64,000 bases of DNA from CBDDKZ01 sp965230415. Its GTDB lineage: Bacteria; Bacteroidota; Bacteroidia; Cytophagales; JAAEPT01. A program made the translations under genes and the position numbers. Location: contig CBDDKZ010000005.1 in NCBI GenBank assembly GCA_965230415.1, positions 4,340,001 to 4,404,000 of the forward strand, in the 5' to 3' direction. Shown here piece after piece: positions 36,901-45,588 of the stretch. The notes beneath the pieces were generated by a model. The model was not told the DNA's origin. It made no database searches and saw only the letters and a list, made by a program, of their open reading frames with translations. The first letter of the stretch is position 1. Every line of letters starts with the position of its first letter.

Positions 36901-39900
36901 AATATGTGACCTTCGCGCAAACTGTAGTAGAGATACCGTGTTTTTGAATGTATTACCTGTACCCGATACACCGGTTGCAGTGCTTGATTCATTGGTAATG
37001 GATGGTCAGGGATTAGTCGATAGCATCGATGTTTCTTTAAATGACTATGATGCGGATGGTGATTTGGATTATGCTTCGCTGGATGTTGTATCACTTCCGG
37101 GATCGGGTGCTGTTGTGACTGCTGCCACTGGTAACTATTTTAGGATATCTTACCTGGGGCTACCCGATTTTAGCGGAACAGATACACTTATATATTCGAT
37201 TTGTGATAGCACTAACCGCTGTACCGAAGGTGTGTTGTACATTATTGTTCCAGTAGAAGATGAGTTTGATTTATCACCAGACACATTGGTTATTGTTGAA
37301 GACACCGGAACGGTCGACATAGATGTCCTTTCAAATGACATTAGTACATCAAGTGATTGGGACATCAGTACCATGATGATCACCTATGGTCCGGTAGGTA
37401 CATCTAATACTGCGAATATAAATGGGGATGGAGAGATCGTATTCACTCCTTCAGCGAATTTTTATGGCTTCGATACCTTGGTTTATACTATATGTAATTT
37501 AAATGGCGAATGTGGTAGTGATACACTTTTTGTTGAAATTACCAGTGTGCCGGACACTCCATGGGTACAGGTTGATACACTGGTATTGGATGCGGGTACA
37601 TTCGATTCGGTACATGTTGTGTTGAACGATACGGATGTTGAAGGTGATTTGAACTATGCAAGCCTTAGCGTAATTACAGATCCGGGCTCAGGAGCTTCCA
37701 CAAGTTTTAATATTGATGGATGGCTGCTGATTGACTATACCAATATTCCTGACTTTTTCGGTGACGAATTCTTAGTCTACGAACTATGCGACTCAACCGG
37801 TTTGTGTGATTCGGATACCGTCTATATTAGGGTTAACGAGTTAGTAGAACTTAACATTTATACAAATCCCGATACATTCAATTTAAGCGAAGATACAGGT
37901 TTGGTGCAACTCGACGTGCTTCGCAATGACAGCAGTACAGCGGGTGATTTGGATATAAACTCACTGACATTAATAAGTGGACCGGTAAATAATGGTGCTA
38001 CAGCCTCAGTAAATAACGGAACAATAGATTTTACCTACCCGGAAAATGAATTCGGTACCGATACACTTATTTATGAAGTATGCGATGAAGCGAGTAACTG
38101 TGATCGTGATACGGTTATTATTGTGATTCAGTCGGTAGAAGATGCACCAAATACAGCATTAGATGAAGTAATCATTCAGGAAGATGAACCCCTTCTGGAA
38201 GTTTTCGTCTTATCCAATGATTCAGACCCGGAAAATAATATTGATACTAGCTCATTGTCTATTGTAGCCGGGCCTTATATACCCGGAGCCAGTGCGGGGG
38301 TGAATGCAAACGGGACAATTTCTTATACCCCGGCACCGGATTATTCTGGTAACGATACAATTATCTATGAAATCTGTGATCAGACTTCATTATGCTCGCG
38401 CGATACCTTAATCATCACGATCAATGAAGTAAATGATCCTCCAATTGCTGTAGACGATTCTCTTTCGGTCATTGTTGGCGATTCTATCATAATCGATGTA
38501 CAACAAAACGATAGTGATGAAGGAGAAATGATCACTCAAATTATTAAGGCTCCTACTTTGGGCTCAGCTGAAGTAATAAACAATGATAGTATCTCTTATT
38601 GGAGTGATAACAATGGAACGGAAGGTATTGATACCTTGTGTTACGTAGTTTGTGATAATGAAAATTTATGTGATACTGCAATGGTAATAATCCATGTAGT
38701 AGATACAATAGAATTTCCTTTGGCGGTCAATGATTCTATTCAACTGAATGAAGACAATTCAATGACCATTACACCACTTAACAATGACCAGGATCCTAAT
38801 GGACAATTATTATTACTATCGACGAATTTACTCACCGAACCGCTTAGTGGTTCGGCGGTAATCTCCGGAGACGAAATTACCTACACACCGGATAATAATT
38901 TTTATGGTCGTGACTCTATGCAATATGAAGTGTGTAACACACCTGGAAACCAGTGCGACACCGCATGGATACTAATAGACGTTATTGCGGTAAATGATGC
39001 TCCTGAAATCCTTAGTAATGACACTGTTTATGCGACAATAGCAGAAAATGAATCCTATGAATGGTGTTTGGACGTTATTGAAATTGAGTCTGAGGCTATA
39101 AATCTCGGCGTAATTCTCCAGCCGGAGAATGGCACAATCGATGGTACAAATGATGGAGATACTTGCATTGTTTATAATGTGAACCAGGATTTTAACGGGC
39201 AGGATACCATTTCCGTGACGGCATGTGATATTCAAGGAGCTTGTGATACTGCTTGGTTAATAGTAACGATCACACCTGTTAACGAACCTCCTGTGGTATT
39301 AGGTACTGGTGGTCCGGTAGACACTGTTAGAGCTGATCTCGATGAAGATCAAAATACTACAATTAGGTTTAACGTCAGTGATGAAAACAATGATCAGGTT
39401 GATATTACTGCTATTTTATTGGCACCGGTAAATGGTACTATATCAGGGTTATCTGACAATGATACTTCCGTGACGTACACGCCAGATGCGGATTTCAACG
39501 GTACAGACATCGTTCAGTTGCTGGCTTGCGATGATGGTGTTCCGGTGTTATGCGATACTTTCTATCTGGCCTTAGAAATAAATCCGGTTAACGATCCTCC
39601 TGTTATTACTGATGGTAACGACCCAATCGATGAGCTTTCTGTTCTTACCAATTTTGATGAGCCGGTTGAGATTTGTGTAACAGCATATGACATTGACAGT
39701 GAATCAATAGATTTGGGCGCAACAGTTGATAACCCGGAACATGGTGCTGTTTCGGGCAGTGCGGACGGGGATACATGCATCACCTATACTCCGGACACAG
39801 GGTATTCTGGTGAAGATCAATTTAGTGTGGTGGTTTGTGACAACGAAGGTGAATGTGATACACTGCTGGTCACTGTGAATGTGGGTGAGGACACCAATTT

Positions 39901-41344
39901 GCCGCCACTTGCTGATGATACCGTTAGAGTTTCAACTAATGAAGATGAAAGTATAAGCATCAAAATCAATGCAAGTGATCCGAATAATGACCTAATTGAT
40001 ATAACAAACGTTACCAATCAACCAAGACATGGAGCGTTGTCCGGAATAGCCTCAGGAGATACATCCATTACCTATTCACCAGATGAAAATTATTTTGGAG
40101 GTGATACAATGATTGTGGACTTATGTGATATGCAAACTCCGGCATTGTGTACTTCTGTAGTCGTAATCATTGATGTACTCCCTGTCAATGATGTATTAGT
40201 GGCTGTTGACGATGAAATAAACTTAGGTATAAATCAGGATGTGACTATTCGTGTAATTGATAATGATATATTAGTTGATGATGACCCTGTTACCTTGACT
40301 TTAAGTACTACTCCGTTAAATGGGATTGCAACGGTCCTTCCGGATGGAAGTGTACAATATGTTCCGAATCAGAATTTTGTAGGAACAGACCAATTCAATT
40401 ATACTATTTGTGATAGCGATGATTGTGATGATGCGACAGTTACAATCAATGTTTCAGGTGTTGTTATTAATAACCCTCCTACCACTGTTACAGATACACT
40501 GCGGGTTAATGAAGATGAGTCAGGAACTATTCAGGTGTTGTTAAACGATGTAGACCTCGATGGTGATGAGTTGGTATTGAGTAATCTGGTACAGGAACCT
40601 GAGCATGGAACGGTTATCATTAGCGGTGATGTTATCTTATATACACCTAATCCTGACTATTTTGGACCAGACCTGTTAACTTATCAGGTGTGTGATGATG
40701 GTTCTCCTTCGTTATGTGTTACCGAGGTGTTGTATATAGATGTTATTTCAGTCAATGATCCACCGGTTGCCACAGCAGATGTGCATGATGCTTTAGTAGG
40801 GGAGAACGCAATTATTGATGTGCTTAACAACGACTTTGACCCTGAGGGAGACCCACTGACAGTAAGCATTATTTTATATCCGTTGAGAGGTGAAGCAATC
40901 GTTCTTGATGACCAAACTATCCAATATTATACCACGCAGGAATTTACATCTGCCGAATTAATCGATTATGTGGTGTGCGATGTGCATGGTGCATGTGATA
41001 CTTCCAGAGTAATAATTAATGTGTCAGAACCGGCCGACTTTTTTGTATACCAGGGTGTATCTCCAAACGGGGATGATAAAAATGACTATTTGCACATTCT
41101 GGGCATAGAGAAGTTTCCTGAAAATTCGGTGCAAATTTATAATCGTTGGGGAAATTTGATTTATAAAAAGGAAGGTTACAATAACGACCCCGAAGAATCT
41201 TGGTCGGGTAAAGTACATTTTGGAATTTCAATTGGAAATGATGCTCCTGCCGGTACTTATTTCTATGTGGTGAAAGCTTCTCCAGGCGAAGGAGCGGAGG
41301 AAGTTGTGAAATCGGGTTATTTAATGCTTACAAGGAACCCTTAA
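33938..41344 (+). CDS. Giant T9SS type B adhesin with 24 Ig-like (Big_9/cadherin-like) modules
   Basis: The start is set at ATG 33938 (2468 residues); a TTG three bases earlier is less likely. A hydrophobic segment near residues 22-40 (LLIFCVLATLFQFHMNFA) acts as a long signal. The body is 24 modules of about 90-105 residues with Asp-rich, calcium-type loops (NDSDPDNDLD) and a YEICDSTGLCDSDT-like end strand holding a Cys pair. The last 95 residues are a gliding-type (CHU_C, T9SS type B) sorting domain: VSPNGDDKNDYLHI, then IYNRWGNLIYKK and PAGTYFYVVKA. T9SS type B proteins of this kind (SprB-like) are displayed on the surface and serve in gliding or adhesion. PorP/SprF follows 3 nt after the stop, as is usual for such cargo. 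Confidence 0.88.
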   Translation: MKAVIKCVKQGLLSALEGRSYKLLIFCVLATLFQFHMNFASIEGNAAKSRSMAFIVMDDTLRVNNQITYVWSVLDNDDLSSISDTTVAIVGHASKGTSSLLANFDIEYTANVGQANYDSVFVEVCGIEAGEKVCDTSLLIVYINVSPELSPDFIDLNEDDTVVVDVLENDSDLNGHRIATTEILAISNGNAMILNSDSIRFIPDADFNGDAYLVYEACDVYDLCNSDTLEIEVEPVDDAPVLQSDSVSINSGEVVNVNVAENDSDPDDDLDLESLTIIVSPASGAIASALDDGSITLNYAAVSSYSGVEIVVYELCDLEDLCARDTLYIEVVNAQSPRLVPDTMVLNEDESVIAFDVSANDSDPQGNLDASSTRIVSGPLLDGITLTINNDGTINYIPNEDVFGRDTLVYELCDLDGNCAESYVFVEIIVQPDPPIAYPDYDTLRSSGNADINVVLNDQDPDNDIDPAHILLINYVPQPGVDTSTLDDGRVIIDYKGYRPPGGIDTIQYVIFDSTGLSDTSFIYVLFEGNNPPTADIVTLLTNEDTPFLDFDVSFYVSDPDGDLDSTSTSIVSGPFVSGASASVRPSGTIDYTPAPDYFGNDTLIYEICDSTELCLTDTIVFEVAAINDRPVVRPDTFTVFTATSVCVIVGANDTDVDSELASFHIVEDPLKGTIQQHEGDTICYRANNDFTEGVDSLVYAGCDNFGLCDTAVVYLIVDDGLKDPIAINDTVSVDEDSSIYIHVMVNDFDHKGEGLEISAIAQNPVFGNAQIVGDSILYAPNEHYFGVDSLQYVICDISSSPLCDTAWVIIEVDDVPDGPEANPDTLEMDVGVIDSINVVLNDFDAEGDFDLSSLTIIVAPSSGAAASFENGFLILDFSENTDFVGLDIVVYRICDSTALCDEDTVFIQVGADQPPLTNPDTVEIEEDEGLLIIDVLDNDTDPNNDLDPSSLSIVSGFSNHQLEVSPDGTLQLTTGEDVFGADTAIYEICDLRANCSRDTVFLNVLPVPDTPVAVLDSLVMDGQGLVDSIDVSLNDYDADGDLDYASLDVVSLPGSGAVVTAATGNYFRISYLGLPDFSGTDTLIYSICDSTNRCTEGVLYIIVPVEDEFDLSPDTLVIVEDTGTVDIDVLSNDISTSSDWDISTMMITYGPVGTSNTANINGDGEIVFTPSANFYGFDTLVYTICNLNGECGSDTLFVEITSVPDTPWVQVDTLVLDAGTFDSVHVVLNDTDVEGDLNYASLSVITDPGSGASTSFNIDGWLLIDYTNIPDFFGDEFLVYELCDSTGLCDSDTVYIRVNELVELNIYTNPDTFNLSEDTGLVQLDVLRNDSSTAGDLDINSLTLISGPVNNGATASVNNGTIDFTYPENEFGTDTLIYEVCDEASNCDRDTVIIVIQSVEDAPNTALDEVIIQEDEPLLEVFVLSNDSDPENNIDTSSLSIVAGPYIPGASAGVNANGTISYTPAPDYSGNDTIIYEICDQTSLCSRDTLIITINEVNDPPIAVDDSLSVIVGDSIIIDVQQNDSDEGEMITQIIKAPTLGSAEVINNDSISYWSDNNGTEGIDTLCYVVCDNENLCDTAMVIIHVVDTIEFPLAVNDSIQLNEDNSMTITPLNNDQDPNGQLLLLSTNLLTEPLSGSAVISGDEITYTPDNNFYGRDSMQYEVCNTPGNQCDTAWILIDVIAVNDAPEILSNDTVYATIAENESYEWCLDVIEIESEAINLGVILQPENGTIDGTNDGDTCIVYNVNQDFNGQDTISVTACDIQGACDTAWLIVTITPVNEPPVVLGTGGPVDTVRADLDEDQNTTIRFNVSDENNDQVDITAILLAPVNGTISGLSDNDTSVTYTPDADFNGTDIVQLLACDDGVPVLCDTFYLALEINPVNDPPVITDGNDPIDELSVLTNFDEPVEICVTAYDIDSESIDLGATVDNPEHGAVSGSADGDTCITYTPDTGYSGEDQFSVVVCDNEGECDTLLVTVNVGEDTNLPPLADDTVRVSTNEDESISIKINASDPNNDLIDITNVTNQPRHGALSGIASGDTSITYSPDENYFGGDTMIVDLCDMQTPALCTSVVVIIDVLPVNDVLVAVDDEINLGINQDVTIRVIDNDILVDDDPVTLTLSTTPLNGIATVLPDGSVQYVPNQNFVGTDQFNYTICDSDDCDDATVTINVSGVVINNPPTTVTDTLRVNEDESGTIQVLLNDVDLDGDELVLSNLVQEPEHGTVIISGDVILYTPNPDYFGPDLLTYQVCDDGSPSLCVTEVLYIDVISVNDPPVATADVHDALVGENAIIDVLNNDFDPEGDPLTVSIILYPLRGEAIVLDDQTIQYYTTQEFTSAELIDYVVCDVHGACDTSRVIINVSEPADFFVYQGVSPNGDDKNDYLHILGIEKFPENSVQIYNRWGNLIYKKEGYNNDPEESWSGKVHFGISIGNDAPAGTYFYVVKASPGEGAEEVVKSGYLMLTRNP
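34080..41030 (+). repeat. 24 tandem Ig-like modules in the giant adhesin
   Basis: Module ends can be counted by a conserved (Y/V)xxC(D/N)...C(D) strand, which occurs 24 times, about every 280-310 bp. Loops between Cys are 4-7 residues. Module 5 (near 35460-35500) has Phe and Ser in place of both Cys. The N-terminal modules are more alike (TLxYEICD type); the last eight are closer to cadherin-like repeats with NDPPV-type linkers. Confidence 0.8.
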
Positions 41345-41347
41345 TTG

Positions 41348-42277
41348 ATGACGATGAAATTGATAATAAGAATAACTTTCTGTATATCTATTTTGTGTTT
41401 TTGTTCGTTGGTTAGAGGACAACAAGATGGTATATTCTCGCAGTACGTTTTTAATCCAATGACTATTAACCCTGCATATATCGGGACACAGGAGGCTTTG
41501 AGTATGGCCGTACATTATAGAAACCAATGGACAAAATTAGAAGATGCACCGTCAATGCGGACTTTTACGGCACATATGCCTATAAGCAACGAAAGCTTTG
41601 GCGTTGGCATTATGGCCAGCCAGGATAGAATAGGAGTGACAACTAAAACCAATGGACTTATTGGAGCGTCCTATAGGGTTCCCGTAGGTAAAAAGAAATA
41701 CATTTCATTCGGACTACAAGGTGGTGTAAGCAGCTTTAGGGTTTTTTATTCCTACCTGGACATTAAAGATCCCGACGATCCTGATTTTAGGTCGGGTGAT
41801 ATTAACGAACTAGTACCGACATTAGGTGCCGGATTGTACTTTTATTCTGAAAAAACGTTTGCCGGAGCTTCTATTCCTCAAGTGAATCAAAGTGAATTCG
41901 GGTCTGGTGGAGAATTAGTACAACATATTCAGGATAGGCACCTTTATGTCTTTTTTGGACACGTTTTTAATGCCGGAATGAACTTGAAAATAAAACCAAT
42001 GTTACTTCTCAAAGGTATTGAAGGGGCACCACTACAGGCAGATTTTAATTTAAATTTTTTGTTTGTTGACAGATTATGGTTAGGTTTTACCTATAAAACG
42101 TTTACAAGCGTGGATTTTATGGCGCAGTTTTTGGCGACGAGGCAATTAAAGATTGGTTATAATTACGAGTTTATTATTGATGAATTTAGGAATACAGCTT
42201 CTTCGACACATGAAATTATGCTGGGGTATTTGCTTAATTTCAATGATAGAAACATGTTAAACCCACGAGATTTCTAA
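41348..42277 (+). CDS. PorP/SprF family T9SS outer-membrane protein
   Basis: 309 residues from ATG 41348; ATG 41354 (MKLIIRITFCISILCFC) is an equally good start with its own signal peptide. The mature start (QQDGIFSQYVFNPMTINPAY) is the hallmark of the PorP/SprF family. The body is a barrel of about 14 amphipathic strands (VGIMASQDRIG, FGLQGGVSSFRV, LWLGFTYKTF) ending near LLNFNDR. SprF-like proteins work with one type B cargo, receive it after passage through the T9SS pore and help attach it to the surface. The gene starts 3 nt after the adhesin stop and is followed after 12 nt by the TPR/PD40 protein, giving the standard three-gene order. Confidence 0.93.
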   Translation: MTMKLIIRITFCISILCFCSLVRGQQDGIFSQYVFNPMTINPAYIGTQEALSMAVHYRNQWTKLEDAPSMRTFTAHMPISNESFGVGIMASQDRIGVTTKTNGLIGASYRVPVGKKKYISFGLQGGVSSFRVFYSYLDIKDPDDPDFRSGDINELVPTLGAGLYFYSEKTFAGASIPQVNQSEFGSGGELVQHIQDRHLYVFFGHVFNAGMNLKIKPMLLLKGIEGAPLQADFNLNFLFVDRLWLGFTYKTFTSVDFMAQFLATRQLKIGYNYEFIIDEFRNTASSTHEIMLGYLLNFNDRNMLNPRDF

Positions 42278-42289
42278 CCAGCTAAACCC

Positions 42290-43846
42290 ATGAATTTACT
42301 AAAATATATCTGTTCATTATTATTAATAACAATGGGTTGTTTAGTGGCTTATGGACAATTAACCAAAACCAGAGCAGAACAGTATAAGAAAAAATATGCC
42401 TATTCACTGGCTATCGAATTTTATGAAGCTCATCTGGATAAGAACTACACAGATTATGAAGCCATGCTCGATTTAGCGGAATGCTACTATCGAATTAAAG
42501 AAATGGATAAAACAATCGAATGGTATCGTAGATCCATAGATACCAAGGGCATTAATAAAGTACATTACCTCAATTACGCGGATGCGCTCAGTCAAAACAG
42601 GGACTATGAAGAATCAAAGACCTGGTATGAGAAGTACCGCTCTATCGCGGGTTCAAGTGAGTTATGTAGGCGGAAAATAGAAGGCTTGCAACATATTAAT
42701 GATTTCTACAAAGATTCGACCAGGTATGTAATAGACGCATTTCCTCACAATTCGGAATACATAGATTTTGCCCCTTGTTTTTATGGCTACGGGTTTATTT
42801 TTGCCTCTTCACGGCCTACTAGTAAAAATGCCGTAAAGCATAATTCATCATGGACCGGAGGAGATTTTTTTGATTTATACAGATACCATAATAACGATGA
42901 GTATATCGTGCCCTTTGATCCAATTATTAATTCACCTTTTCATGAAGGAAAGGCAACTTTTAATAAAGATGAAACAAAAATATTTTTTACCAGAAATAAC
43001 TACTATCATGCCCATAAAAGAAAAGACCACGGAGTAAGCAGAGTCCAGATTTTTACAGCAGAATTAGGCCAACACGGTTGGGGTAAACTAAAGGAATTTC
43101 AATTTGACGACAAGAAATACTCGGTTGGAGACCCTTATTATGTGGAAGAAGATAGTGTCATGTTTTTTAGTTCCGATATGCCGGGAGGGTTTGGTGGCTC
43201 TGATATTTACATGATTATTTACATGGATGGAATGTGGACAAAACCTATTAACCTGGGTAATCAAATTAATACACAGGGAAACGAACGTAGTCCCTTTTAT
43301 ACAAAAGAAGGTGATTTTTATTTTTCATCAGATGGACATGCCGGTCTGGGAGGAATGGATATTTATCGTACACAGCTGGAAATATCAGTGAATATGCATA
43401 CAGATATTGAGAATATGGGATATCCACTCAATAGTAGCTACGACGATTTTGGTTTAATTTTAAATAACCTTCAAAATAGAGGCTATTTTGCTTCTAACAG
43501 ACCAGGAGGAATGGGCATGGACGATATTTATAAAGTCACCATCATTGATATTCCCAGAAAACGTGTAGTGGGGAATGTTAAGGTAAGAAATAAGCAAGAG
43601 CTCCTTCCGGGAGATCAGGCATTCGTGCAGGTGCAGAATATAACAGATGGTATTACAGAAGACTATGTGGTGACAAATGCTTCAGGAAAGTTTGAAATAG
43701 AATTGGTGCCAGGTCGCAAATACCAGTTTATAGTAAAGAAAGGTACTTACGAAGAAGGTAGGGGGACCATTTTTTTGGATGAAAGAGGGCATTACGAACC
43801 TTTAAACATCACTTTGGGAGCCAGTGATACCATGGTCGCTCATTAA
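42290..43846 (+). CDS. TPR-PD40 periplasmic protein of the PorE type, lacking an OmpA domain
   Basis: 518 residues with a signal peptide (ending near GCLVAYGQ). TPR repeats cover about 25-140 (AYSLAIEFYEAHLDKNYTDY and following). A PD40/WD40-like beta-propeller follows at about 150-420, with blades such as FSSDMPGGFGGSDIY, FSSDGHAGLGGMDIYRT and FASNRPGGMGMDDIYKV. A carboxypeptidase-regulatory-like domain takes about 425-518. PorE-type proteins normally go on with an OmpA domain that grips peptidoglycan and reach about 650 residues. Here the stop comes first, and no OmpA-like sequence lies in the next 200 nt in any frame I could see. The protein may anchor otherwise or depend on another subunit. 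Confidence 0.85.
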   Translation: MNLLKYICSLLLITMGCLVAYGQLTKTRAEQYKKKYAYSLAIEFYEAHLDKNYTDYEAMLDLAECYYRIKEMDKTIEWYRRSIDTKGINKVHYLNYADALSQNRDYEESKTWYEKYRSIAGSSELCRRKIEGLQHINDFYKDSTRYVIDAFPHNSEYIDFAPCFYGYGFIFASSRPTSKNAVKHNSSWTGGDFFDLYRYHNNDEYIVPFDPIINSPFHEGKATFNKDETKIFFTRNNYYHAHKRKDHGVSRVQIFTAELGQHGWGKLKEFQFDDKKYSVGDPYYVEEDSVMFFSSDMPGGFGGSDIYMIIYMDGMWTKPINLGNQINTQGNERSPFYTKEGDFYFSSDGHAGLGGMDIYRTQLEISVNMHTDIENMGYPLNSSYDDFGLILNNLQNRGYFASNRPGGMGMDDIYKVTIIDIPRKRVVGNVKVRNKQELLPGDQAFVQVQNITDGITEDYVVTNASGKFEIELVPGRKYQFIVKKGTYEEGRGTIFLDERGHYEPLNITLGASDTMVAH

Positions 43847-43929
43847 TTTCTGATACATTTCTTTGAGTAGATTTTTTTTATCTACAAATTAGCGCTTGTA
43901 AGTAAGCCTTTCATTAAGCAAATACATAA

Positions 43930-44037
43930 ATGGGAGAACAAGAAGAAAAGAACAGTTCCAAATACCTCGTCTTATTAACCATTTTTTTTATCGCTGCCGT
44001 TTTTACTGCCTTTATGGTTGGTATTGTATTCTTTTAA
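43930..44037 (+). CDS. Tiny single-pass membrane protein (35 aa)
   Basis: ATG at 43930 opens 35 codons to a TAA at 44035-44037. The first 11 residues are charged (MGEQEEKNSSK) and the rest is one membrane segment (YLVLLTIFFIAAVFTAFMVG). It ends 16 nt before the O-antigen-ligase-like gene on the same strand and may be co-transcribed with it. It has the same general design as the tiny protein at 31639 but opposite charge at the N-terminus. Family unknown. Confidence 0.5.
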   Translation: MGEQEEKNSSKYLVLLTIFFIAAVFTAFMVGIVFF

Positions 44038-44053
44038 GTAGTCCCTTATTATA

Positions 44054-45547
44054 ATGTCAATAGCAAGAAATAAAATCTTAAAGGCCGCCAGGAGAAAGCA
44101 ATTGATGGGAACCACAGGCTTGGTGGCGATGGTTTTAACTGCTTTGGCACTTGTTTTTATCGCAACTAAAGGCGGACTTACTGTAGGCATCATAATTGTT
44201 GGGGCAATTATAGGCTTCCCGGTGGTTATGTGGACTTTATTGGATGTTCGCGTTGGGGTATACCTCATTTTACTTATTTCATTTTTTATGTTCCTGGTTA
44301 AGCGTCTAACAGGTATTTATAACTTGCCCGTGGGAGTGCTTATTGACATGCTCCTCATAACTTCCTCTATCGGTTTACTACTAAAAAAGGACTCTCGAAA
44401 ACGTTCGGCAGAGAATTTTAAAAACCCTAGCTCCCTTGTAATTCTTATCTATTTGATATACAGTTTTATACAGCTTTTGAACCCCAATGGGACTTTGGCA
44501 GGATGGGGAGCCGGTGTTCGTATTGTTATCAATTTTTTCATGTATTATCTCATAATGATGCAAGCGCTAAATACCTATAAATTCTTCAAAAACTTCACTA
44601 AGTTATGGCTTATTTTGGCAGGTCTTTGTGGTGTATACGGTTTATATCAGGAGTTTTTTGGGTTTATGAATTTTGAGATGAAATGGATGTATTCCGATCC
44701 GTCTTTGGTGGAGCTAAACTTTATCTGGGGAAGATGGCGAAGAATGTCGTTTTTGTCTGATTCGGCTTCATTTGGAATTTTTATGGCTTATGCCACAGTA
44801 GCCTATATAGTAATGGCTATTGGTCCCTACAAGATGAAGTGGCGGCTTTCGCTTGTTGTTGCTGCTATGCTCATGATCATGTCCATGTCCTATTCAGGCA
44901 CAAGAACAGCTTATGTGACGGCAGTTATAGGCATAGCGTTGTTCGTAATCATGTCTATGAATAATAAACGGACAGTTGTATTTAGTATTTTGATGGCAGC
45001 AGGCTTTCTTATTATATTCTTCGGCCCTTTTTATGCGGCACCAATAATAAGATTACGTTCTACATTCGAGCCTAAGGAGGATGCATCTTTCAACGTGCGC
45101 GTAGATAATAGAAAGCTTATAAGGCCCTATATATTTAGCAATCCTATGGGGGGAGGTCTGGCAACAACAGGGGCCAGGGGAGAGCGTTACTCCCCGCATC
45201 ACCCATTGGCTGGTTTTCCTCCTGATAGCGGTATGCTTAATACCACTTTGGAGACAGGATGGATAGGCCTGATTATTGAATATACAATGTACTTTCTGGT
45301 GCTGGTTGCAGGAGTGAAGGCTTTTCACCGTTCCAGAAGCCCATTGTTGAAGAATTTGATCCTCATGTATGCCAGTTGTTATTTCTCGATTACAATCGCC
45401 AATTATTCTCAGGAAGCCATGTGGACAAAGCCCATATCAATGATTCTGATAGCTACGATGGCCGTATTTATCAGGATTGGGGATTATGAACAGGAAGCGC
45501 TTAAGGAAGATATGGAAAAAGGGAGGTTAGAAACAGCTACAACCTGA
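44054..45547 (+). CDS. O-antigen ligase / polymerase-like membrane protein (Wzy_C family)
   Basis: 497 residues with about 11-12 membrane segments and a large external loop near 330-385. The loop holds FNVRVDNRKLIRPYIFSNPM and then GFPPDSGMLNTTLETGWIGL, and an Arg-rich SGTRTAYVTAV stretch precedes it; these fit the WaaL/Wzy_C pattern, in which Arg and His of the loop bind lipid-linked glycan. Such proteins join or polymerise surface polysaccharide in the periplasmic half of the inner membrane. No other clear glycan assembly gene sits directly beside it, so its target (lipopolysaccharide or exopolysaccharide) is open. It is followed after 41 nt by the EEP gene. Confidence 0.82.
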   Translation: MSIARNKILKAARRKQLMGTTGLVAMVLTALALVFIATKGGLTVGIIIVGAIIGFPVVMWTLLDVRVGVYLILLISFFMFLVKRLTGIYNLPVGVLIDMLLITSSIGLLLKKDSRKRSAENFKNPSSLVILIYLIYSFIQLLNPNGTLAGWGAGVRIVINFFMYYLIMMQALNTYKFFKNFTKLWLILAGLCGVYGLYQEFFGFMNFEMKWMYSDPSLVELNFIWGRWRRMSFLSDSASFGIFMAYATVAYIVMAIGPYKMKWRLSLVVAAMLMIMSMSYSGTRTAYVTAVIGIALFVIMSMNNKRTVVFSILMAAGFLIIFFGPFYAAPIIRLRSTFEPKEDASFNVRVDNRKLIRPYIFSNPMGGGLATTGARGERYSPHHPLAGFPPDSGMLNTTLETGWIGLIIEYTMYFLVLVAGVKAFHRSRSPLLKNLILMYASCYFSITIANYSQEAMWTKPISMILIATMAVFIRIGDYEQEALKEDMEKGRLETATT

Positions 45548-45588
45548 CAGGTTTTTCCGGAATAGATACAACACAACTTACTACACGC

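Noticed and set aside
43867..43885. Hairpin GTAGAT/ATCTAC as a terminator after the TPR-PD40 gene
   Set aside because: Only 6 bp of A+T-rich stem with the T-run in the loop and none after it.
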